Source: a virus
Length of the DNA: 47,461 nucleotides
Reading direction: 5' to 3' (one strand)
IMG/VR virus record: IMGVR_UViG_3300025109_000014
Span: 1-47,461 of that record
This document shows, in pieces, positions 25,454 to 33,500 of the stretch (the stretch's first letter is position 1; each line of letters begins with the position of its first letter). Position numbers and translations under genes: made by a program. The notes below the pieces were generated by a model. That model ran no database searches and was not told the DNA's origin. It was given only the letters and a program-made list of their open reading frames with translations.

Positions 25454-25475
25454 GAATAAAAGAGGAGATAACATA

Positions 25476-26312
25476 ATGGGATGGCGAGATTGGTTAGGTA
25501 TAAATCAATTGGATCAAAATTTTAATTATACCCCCCAGCAAGCACAGGCGTATAAATATGATACACAAGGATATGATCCAACTTTAGGAAAATACAGCAC
25601 TTCTGCAAATATGAAGAACTTCATGGGTCAGTTAGAAGATCAAAGTAAATTCGGATTTGGTAAAGCAAAACAATTAATGGATCCAGGCAGTCAATATTAT
25701 AAAGATCAAAGAGGATTTATGACTGAGGATGTAGGTGAATCAGTAAGTGCACTTACACGAGGACAAAACGCACAACTAGCTCAAAGAGGAGTAGGAGGTG
25801 GTGGGCTGTCATCTTTATTAGGGGCTTCTAACCGACGCGGAGTAGGAGAGCAGGTCAGACAAGGAATGAGGGGTATACAGGCAACTGGCCTACAAGCTGG
25901 TGTAGGTGCATTAGGCGCAGCTGGTCAAGCAGCATCTGCAGGAGGACGAATGGCAACCGCAGATGCAGGTATGAGCCAACAGCAAGCCTTAGCAAACCAA
26001 TCAGCTACTAATGCAGCCAGCCAATTTGGAGCTAACTGGGCCAACATATCAAACCAGGACTACTCAACTCAGCAATACGGTGCTGGTTTAGCTAATGCCA
26101 ACGCATATAATCAACAGCAACAATATTCACTTAACATGGACTACCAACAATCAGTTGGTAATCGTAATCAAAACGCAATGTTTGCTAACTCAATGATAGG
26201 ACTTGTAGGAGGTGGATTAGGTAGTTGGTTTGGGCAATCGTTAGGGAATAAGTATGCAAAAGATCAATGGGACCACGGAATCAGGAACTATGCGGGTGAC
26301 GACGGAACATAG
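25476..26312 (+). CDS. Internal virion / DNA-ejection-like protein
   Basis: 278 aa, with an AGAGGAGAT site. Rich in Gly, Ala, Gln and Asn (GLQAGVGALGAAGQAASAGG, TNAASQFGANWANISNQDYS) and close in style to internal core/pilot proteins of podoviruses such as P22 gp7 or T7 gp14. Near the end a hydrophobic glycine-rich segment (MIGLVGGGLGSWFGQSLG) could insert in a membrane. It ends on TAG. The same frame then stays open for 56 more codons (see the next entry), so the true product may be longer. Confidence 0.65.
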   Translation: MGWRDWLGINQLDQNFNYTPQQAQAYKYDTQGYDPTLGKYSTSANMKNFMGQLEDQSKFGFGKAKQLMDPGSQYYKDQRGFMTEDVGESVSALTRGQNAQLAQRGVGGGGLSSLLGASNRRGVGEQVRQGMRGIQATGLQAGVGALGAAGQAASAGGRMATADAGMSQQQALANQSATNAASQFGANWANISNQDYSTQQYGAGLANANAYNQQQQYSLNMDYQQSVGNRNQNAMFANSMIGLVGGGLGSWFGQSLGNKYAKDQWDHGIRNYAGDDGT

Positions 26313-26483
26313 ATAGCACAGACAGATTCAACGGCGACAGTAGAACCCGATCCACAATTCAAACCAGTAGAGGACGAGACTTTTTTCGAAGAGCCCGAAG
26401 CATCTGGCGGTGGATATGATTATCTAGTCCGAGATTGGTTAAACCTATTCTTGGGCAATACTGATCCAGATGTGAATGAGTAA
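26313..26483 (+). other. In-frame open extension after a TAG stop (readthrough candidate)
   Basis: After the TAG at 26310-26312 the same frame continues for 56 sense codons to TAA at 26481-26483. The peptide (IAQTDSTATVEPDPQFKPVE..., YDYLVRDWLNLFLGNTDPDV) is acidic and protein-like. It has no ATG, and no usable start or ribosome site near its beginning. The options are amber readthrough giving a small fraction of extended protein, a recent nonsense mutation, or a sequencing error. TAG ends many other genes here, so the code itself is not changed. Confidence 0.45.
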
Positions 26484-26510
26484 TTAAGTGATAATAGAAA
26501 GGATATAACA

Positions 26511-27059
26511 ATGGCAGGAGTATATGATTTTGATAAAACTATTCTAGCTGCGTATAACCAGGGCCATAACCGTGGTGTAGAAATGGTAAACATGGCTGAG
26601 AAACGAAACCAGTTTAAAGCAATACATGACTTAAGGAAAAGTGCCTTTAAGCTGCAAAAGGACCAATATGATAGGGGTATAATAGCTCAAAAACAATTTA
26701 CGAAAGCCTACAATGACTTTCAAGCTAGCAAACAAAAACAAAAAACTTATAATAAGGGTGTTGAAAAAGAAATATCACGTGTGAAAAAATTGCAACCCTG
26801 GAATGAAAATTTCTTCACATGGGACACATTTTGGACTCAAATGGGCTTTAATGCTCCAACGGCAGAAGAGCTCTATAAGAAAAGAATGGAGAGAGAAGGG
26901 ACACCCGAGCTAGGAATAAAACCTGAAAGATATCAACTAAAAGCCACACCTGAAATGGCTGGCCAGCTCCAATTATTTCAACTATTATCCAATGCTCAAG
27001 GTGCTGATGTTAGGAATGAGAGTCTCATGGATTTAATATACCAATCTTATGAATATTAA
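26511..27059 (+). CDS. Helical virion protein (putative internal protein)
   Basis: 182 aa with a GAAAGGAT site. The first 100 residues form a Gln/Lys-rich helix (EMVNMAEKRNQFKAIHDLRK...). A Trp/Phe-rich patch follows (WNENFFTWDTFWTQMGFNAP), then a mixed C-terminus. It lies within a series of genes typical for ejected core proteins. The family is not recognised. Confidence 0.55.
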   Translation: MAGVYDFDKTILAAYNQGHNRGVEMVNMAEKRNQFKAIHDLRKSAFKLQKDQYDRGIIAQKQFTKAYNDFQASKQKQKTYNKGVEKEISRVKKLQPWNENFFTWDTFWTQMGFNAPTAEELYKKRMEREGTPELGIKPERYQLKATPEMAGQLQLFQLLSNAQGADVRNESLMDLIYQSYEY

Positions 27060-27082
27060 TATTAACAAACAGGAGAAGTACT

Positions 27083-27580
27083 ATGCCGTATTATACAGAT
27101 AATAACCGAATGAGCCCTAGAGCACAAGCAAGGGCTGCACTTAGAGAACTCTCTCGCAGATATGAGGAGGATCCCGATCAATTCTCAAATCATGACGCTG
27201 AATACGTAGCTAGGGCTGCATTTGAAGCTGGTATACCATTTGAGCCAGAAACAAAGAAGACTGAAAAGTTTTTCTTTGACTTAGCTGATACTGCTTTACT
27301 TGGCCTTATCCCCAACGAATGGCGACCACAAAAGGTGGCCGAAGAAATCTATGGTGAAACACATGGTGAACGATTTGTAGGAGACGTGGCTGGGTTAGTC
27401 GGCTTACTCATACCTGGGTACGGTATGTATAAAGGCATCGGAGCAATTAAAAAATCTGAACGCCTGAAGAAAGCTGGCAGTTATATGAGACAAAGCACAC
27501 CAGGTCAGATGGGAAGACGCGGATTAGATCGATATGCCGACAGATTATGGGGCGGAGTAGGTAATGTCGGCGGCTTTTAA
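27083..27580 (+). CDS. Small internal protein sharing its domain with the giant protein's N-terminus
   Basis: 165 aa. Residues about 10-130 look homologous to residues 3-110 of the next, 2933-aa protein. Both have a helix ending in P-[DE]-x-F-[ST], then A-x-x-[AS]-G-[IL]-x-[FW]-x-P, a [GA]-x-[IL]-x-G hydrophobic part, and a Gly-rich membrane-like segment (AGLVGLLIPGYGMYKGIGAI here; GHLAGFAPGIMAAPFKGIAK there). This suggests a common module for packaging into, or ejection from, the virion. The C-terminus is basic and Gly-rich. Confidence 0.6.
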   Translation: MPYYTDNNRMSPRAQARAALRELSRRYEEDPDQFSNHDAEYVARAAFEAGIPFEPETKKTEKFFFDLADTALLGLIPNEWRPQKVAEEIYGETHGERFVGDVAGLVGLLIPGYGMYKGIGAIKKSERLKKAGSYMRQSTPGQMGRRGLDRYADRLWGGVGNVGGF

Positions 27581-27599
27581 TCTTACAGTGTAGATCATA

Positions 27600-30500
27600 A
27601 TGCCTGAAATTAGTAGAATACAGGCTTTAATAAAACTATACCAACGTCAGCCAGAACTATTTACATCGGAACAAGCTGATGAATTAGGTAACATGGCTGA
27701 GTCTGCTGGCTTAAAGTGGAAGCCTAAGCCACAAGATTTTCATTTAATGAAGGCGTTAAGCCTTGCGTCCTCTGGTTTTATAGAAGGTTTTACAACCTTC
27801 GCTATAGGTAAGGACAAACCCAGCAATACATATGAGAGTATAGCGTATTCCCTTGGGCATCTCGCTGGATTTGCTCCTGGTATTATGGCTGCTCCATTTA
27901 AAGGCATCGCTAAGGGTGCTTCAAAGGTAGGCCTCCTCCCAATTACAAAAGTAGCTGAGACTGCAGCTAAAGGTGCTCAGACAATACACAAATACTCTAT
28001 TCCCATGATGTTCGGTGACATGGCCTCAACAGGAGTCGGAAAAGTTATGTCTAAAACTGGGCTTGAGGCTGTCAACTTTCTTAAGCGAGGCTCAGTTACT
28101 AGAGATATAGTACAGTCAGCTACACACCTTGGAGCAGCATCTGCTATATCTTCTGTATGGCATGGGCCAGATGAAATACTTAACTCGTTAGTTCATGGTG
28201 CAGTTGCAGGTGGTGCTTTTGGTGGCATAGGAAACTTTGTAAACCTAGGCAGGCTCATGAAATCTAAGAGCCCTGATCAAATAGCAAAAGCAGAGGCATT
28301 ACTAAGGACTGGTATAGGATCAACTATGCTTGGTCTACCAACTACCCTACAAGGAGAGCCCATTGAAATGCAGCTCTACCAGTATCTTTTAGGTGGGTTC
28401 TTTGGTTTCCAATCTATGCCATCACATATAAAGGAATCGCAGCGATTCTTTCAGGAAGACCTTTACTCTGGAGAATTTGGGTCACAATTTTATCCAGAGT
28501 CAAACAAAGTATGGTCTTCTATGAGCAAGAAAACACAAGATTATATTACATATGAGATGGATGTTCAGGCAAGAAGCTTTTTAAAAAACTTAGAAGTTCT
28601 TCCTAATATAGATCAATCTTTACGGGAGCTTGCTAAGGAACGCTTCTCCACCAACACCCCTTCTGAAAGACAAGTAGGCAAGATGGCAAGAGAGCTTGCG
28701 TATAATATCTATACGGGAGCTGAGGATATAATGATCGTGAAACCCGAAGGGGCATCATATAATGATGAACGAGAAGACTTTGACCAACCTATAAACATTA
28801 ATGCTCCTGATAAAGCAGAAAATCCTGTCGAAATAATTGAGATATACGAAGATGGTACAGCAAATGTTGTTCGTGCACGTGGAGAGTATCATGGAAACCG
28901 TGTCGGCTTGGGATATGAAGGACAAAGACCCACAGAACAGCTTGAAGGACAAGAATACGGCAACCTACAATATGTAACTGTTATTGATTCTAAGTCTAAA
29001 TTTAGAAAACTTAGTAACCCACTGTCACATAAGTTAAGCTTTGATTCTAAAGGAAACCCAGAACTTGTACCTACATTATCCCCTGAGCAGTGGCATGCGG
29101 TTGAACACCATCTTTATAATAAGAATAAATATATATACGGTGGTGTAAAAGATAAGGGTATCCTTCGTATACGTCCTTTACATATAGATACTTTTAAATA
29201 CTCTAAGGCGCAGATCATTAGATCACTAGCTACCAGTATGTCTCCCGATGGTAAACAAAAACTAGAACCCGCTAGATACGCTGAATTAAACAGATCATTT
29301 GCCGAGAGTGAGGCCAAAGAGATAGAATTCCTTGGTACGGACAATAAAAAAGTAAGAGAGATGCATGAAAAGAAATGGATCTCTAATGTCCTTTCGGAAA
29401 ATGAGCGTGAAGGATTCTATATTACAGGTAGAGACGACTTAAGTCTTATTGGATACAGCTTAGAAAAAGGAACCATTAAAAATGTTACCGATTGGAATAA
29501 ACGAGAACAGCTCCTATTTGATACAGGTATACCATTAAATCCTGATGTTATACCAGGCGGTATACTAAGCTATGCAATACTTAACGACCACAAATATGAA
29601 ATGCGTACCATCAAGGGTGGTGATAAGGAACCTCTTGAATCTGATACAGATGGTTCTATCTATATAAGAAGAAAAGTATATGATGAGATTGTAAACGCAC
29701 ACGACCTTCAAAATACAAGTATGCTAAAGCCTGTTATAGTATCTCGTAATGAAGGTGGTGTTATTCTAGTTAAATCTGCTGCCAGAAGAGCTACAAAAAA
29801 GATGGATAATTTCATGCGTGAAGAAGGACTTGATATGGTCTTCATGCGGTCGTCTGTTAAAGCAAAAGGAGTTACATTAAAAAGCAGTAACTATGAATTT
29901 GTAGATAATAAATACCGTGCATATGACATCGATATGCGAGTGATGCCCACTGAAGATGTAAGAATTAATACTACTACCAAAGAAGATTTTAAATCTGTTA
30001 ACCCAACTAAAATAGTACGGCAGTTATTCGGTCAAATATCAGACAACCCTATCTTATCTAAGTACATCTATAATAATATATATAAGCCAATCATAGAAGG
30101 CAATCCAGAGGTTAATGCACGGATAGATAATTATATCTCTACTGGAGACCCTTCTAAACTTGGTGATGTAAAAATCAATGATATACATCCTAAGACAATC
30201 CATAAGATTCTTGTGGATCTTCCTTCTACTGATCTTGCTCGGCGTATACGATCACAAATCATGAATCTAGATAAGACTGGCCAACTAGAGGGTATATATG
30301 ATTTTACACCTGAAGAGTGGAAACAATATGTTTACCGAAATAACAGAATTTTACAAGCATCTAACTTTGATGAGGCATTTACAAACCTGTACAAGTCAAC
30401 GCGTAAAAACTTTGAGTCAGCTTATAGAAAATATATTATATCTAGATACCTACAGCCAGTATATCCATACTCTGCTAAGGGATGGTTAGCGCCAAAAGAC

Positions 30501-33500
30501 TTAGAAAGAATCGTCACTGATGACGTTAAAGCTGGTGAGTTTATGTTAGATAACGGTCATAAGAAAATGAGAGTGCGTCTCAATAACGAAACAGCGGCCA
30601 GGGATAATATAAAAGTAGAGACCGATGGTTCATCTTCTTTAGGAGATGTCTGGAAAGGATACGAGAAGGCGATAAAAGACAAGAAGAATGTATTACAGTA
30701 TCTTGATGCTTTTGATTTTATGGCTATACGTGTCCCAGCTGATTCTATTAGTGGAGTACGTGTATTAAGATTTAAAGGATTTACTGGTGAACAAGGTGTA
30801 AGCATAGTTACTAACGCTAAAGATAACGACTATCTAGGGGGCGCAGATAAGGATAGTGACTCTGCATTCTTATACCAAGGGGTAGATAAGAAAGTTAGAG
30901 ATTACTTTGCAGAACACACAAATGAATGGGAGACCAACGGCATTTGGACTCCACCTAAAGATCCAGAGCTAGACGCTATATTTGGTAAAGGTGATACAGC
31001 TCCTTATGAACGTGTAGCCAGTAAGTTCTCTCCATCCATGCGTAAGATTGTAGCACGTTCAGCTGCCAAGGGTAATGACGGCTTAGGTTTTGGTGTACGT
31101 GCTAAAAATACGGTACAGGTGTGGTTTGAAACCATCAAAAATAATGGTGGAGAGATGAATTTTGATATAGCAGTTAAAAGTAAAGGAGGAAATTATTTCA
31201 ACGCCGTCTTACAAGTAAGAACAAAAGGAGATGGTACTGCACTCAAAAAACTAGGTAGAGAAATGGTCAACCGATCAGCCGACGCAGCTAATTACCCTGA
31301 AATGGTAGACTTTACTGAGTTTAGGAAGATCCTTTTTGATTCTTCTTTTGATGCTACTATTATATATGAGCATGGTAGACGAAAAGCTGCCACTTTTGAG
31401 GACATAAATAAATACACGCCTCTTTCAGATGCACATAAGCTTCAAAACATCATTAATCCATCTGGTAAAACAGATAGAAGTAAGTCTCCACGAGCTTTTA
31501 CACTTGACGAATTTCAGCAAGAGGTTGAAAACTTAAGTAATACTAGTGTCGATAACATCTACGGGCTTGCAGCTAAAGCTATGCATGCTGATGGTGTACA
31601 TAAGTCCGTTAGTATAAAGAACCTAGAGGCATACTACGATATAATTTTAGAGGCAAATGACATTTTTAAAGCAACCAATCCTAAGACTAGGAAGGAACAG
31701 CTATTTGTACGTAACCATCTTGCTCAGATAATAAAAAAAGTTGTAGTCGGTAGCAATAAGACTGTTAATGAAATGATTGAGGCAGGTAAATCATGGGAAA
31801 CTATACGAGACTTTGTTGCCAATGATACAGCATTAATTGCGTCATATAATACTTTAGCTAAGAAAGGATTTGATATATATAGAAGGCTTGTAAAGAATGG
31901 TGTTGTTAACCCAGAGGACGCAGTTAAAGACTTACTTAAACCTATTGCTAAACAAGCTACCAGATTAAAAGCTAAGTACGAAAACATTGATGACTCTGAA
32001 GAGCCAACTAGTGGATTTTTTACGGACTATGATAAAGAAGTAGCAGCTTATAAATCTGAGGTCCTAAACTTAAGCTCTTTATCAAACCAGCTCCCTATTC
32101 AATACTTACACGATTACTTTGACTTATGGCTTATTAGTCCCTTTAAGTACGGTGACTATAAGACACGTAAAGGTGGCATCTCTCGTATTCCACAGCAATC
32201 TTCATCTGTAAGCGACAGATCCTGGAAGATATTTACTGATGAGTATTCCAGATTATACAGACAAATTCGCGAGACTACAAAGCTTCCCAAATCGACTTCT
32301 AAAGTCGCCGCTCAGCTAAACAAAGAAAGATTAAAAGGAAGAGAGTATATAGACAACCTTGAAAAGTCAGATCCTGATAAGTTCCTGGCTTTCAACACAG
32401 CAAGATCTCTCGAAAGCGTTTTTAGGGAATTATCTGACGCAGAAATAATGTTAATGGAAGAGGGAAGCCCACAATATAGTGAACACCGTGCAGATAAAGC
32501 ATCTAATCGCAGCGCATGGGAAGAGGCAGGACTAGGAAAAGCTTTCAATAAAATGAAAGAACGCCCTAAAGCTGTAGAAATATTTATGAAAATTGTAGAT
32601 CATTTAGATATAGACCCTAAAATCAGAGAAGCATTAAAAAAAGAAGCATTAAATAAAATAGACCCTAGTGATGTATCACAAAAAATATCGCCAAGGATGA
32701 GGAAAAATGAGGTTCTTGCAAGAGCAACTGATAGAGAAATTGTTATAGACCCCAATGGAAATCTAATAATAACACCTTATTCTGATCCATTGTTTAAAAC
32801 AACTATGGGGGAAACTAAAGGCGTATCTTTTACAGATGACATTGCACATGTTAAGTTTTATGGAACAAAACGCGGTACTGAATATAATGTAATTTATCTC
32901 ACAAAAAAGGGTGCGGATATTTTAACAAAAGGAAAGAAAGTAATGGGAGGAGAGGAGTCTTTAAATGAAAACTTACAAGGCGAAATACGAGTTTCATCTG
33001 ACTCTCCCATAAAAATTCCCCGAGGAGAATATAGAGTTGAAAGAACGGGGCTTATCGCAGGTAAGTTTAGCGAAAAAATACTTAAGGCCGCTGAAGCTCC
33101 AGCAGTTACTCCTAAGGCCCCAGCATATACTCCTCCCGAAGATATCGTATTTACTCCACCTGGTAAGGCTAAAATACAAGAAGACCTAAATAAGTCTCGT
33201 AACTTTAAGGAAATACTTAAGGTTGTTAAGGCTAGCCCTACAATTAAGTCCGAAGATATAGACTTTATAATAAACGAGATGTCTAACGATCCTTTTTGGA
33301 AGGAGTATCCAGAAGACGCATTTATTGAGATGACTAAGTTATATGAGGGTGTAGGAAGAGACTTCTCTACTCTTACTGAGCATGATATACTCGTCATCAA
33401 AAATCATTTCATCCATATGAACGAAGTAATAAGTCAGAGCTTTAAGGACAAGATACTCAAAAAAGTATTCGGTAAGGACGTTGATACTAAAAAGATACAG

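Noticed and set aside
25476-26483. Genome-wide recoding of TAG
   Set aside because: Many other genes end properly on TAG with the next start a few bases away.
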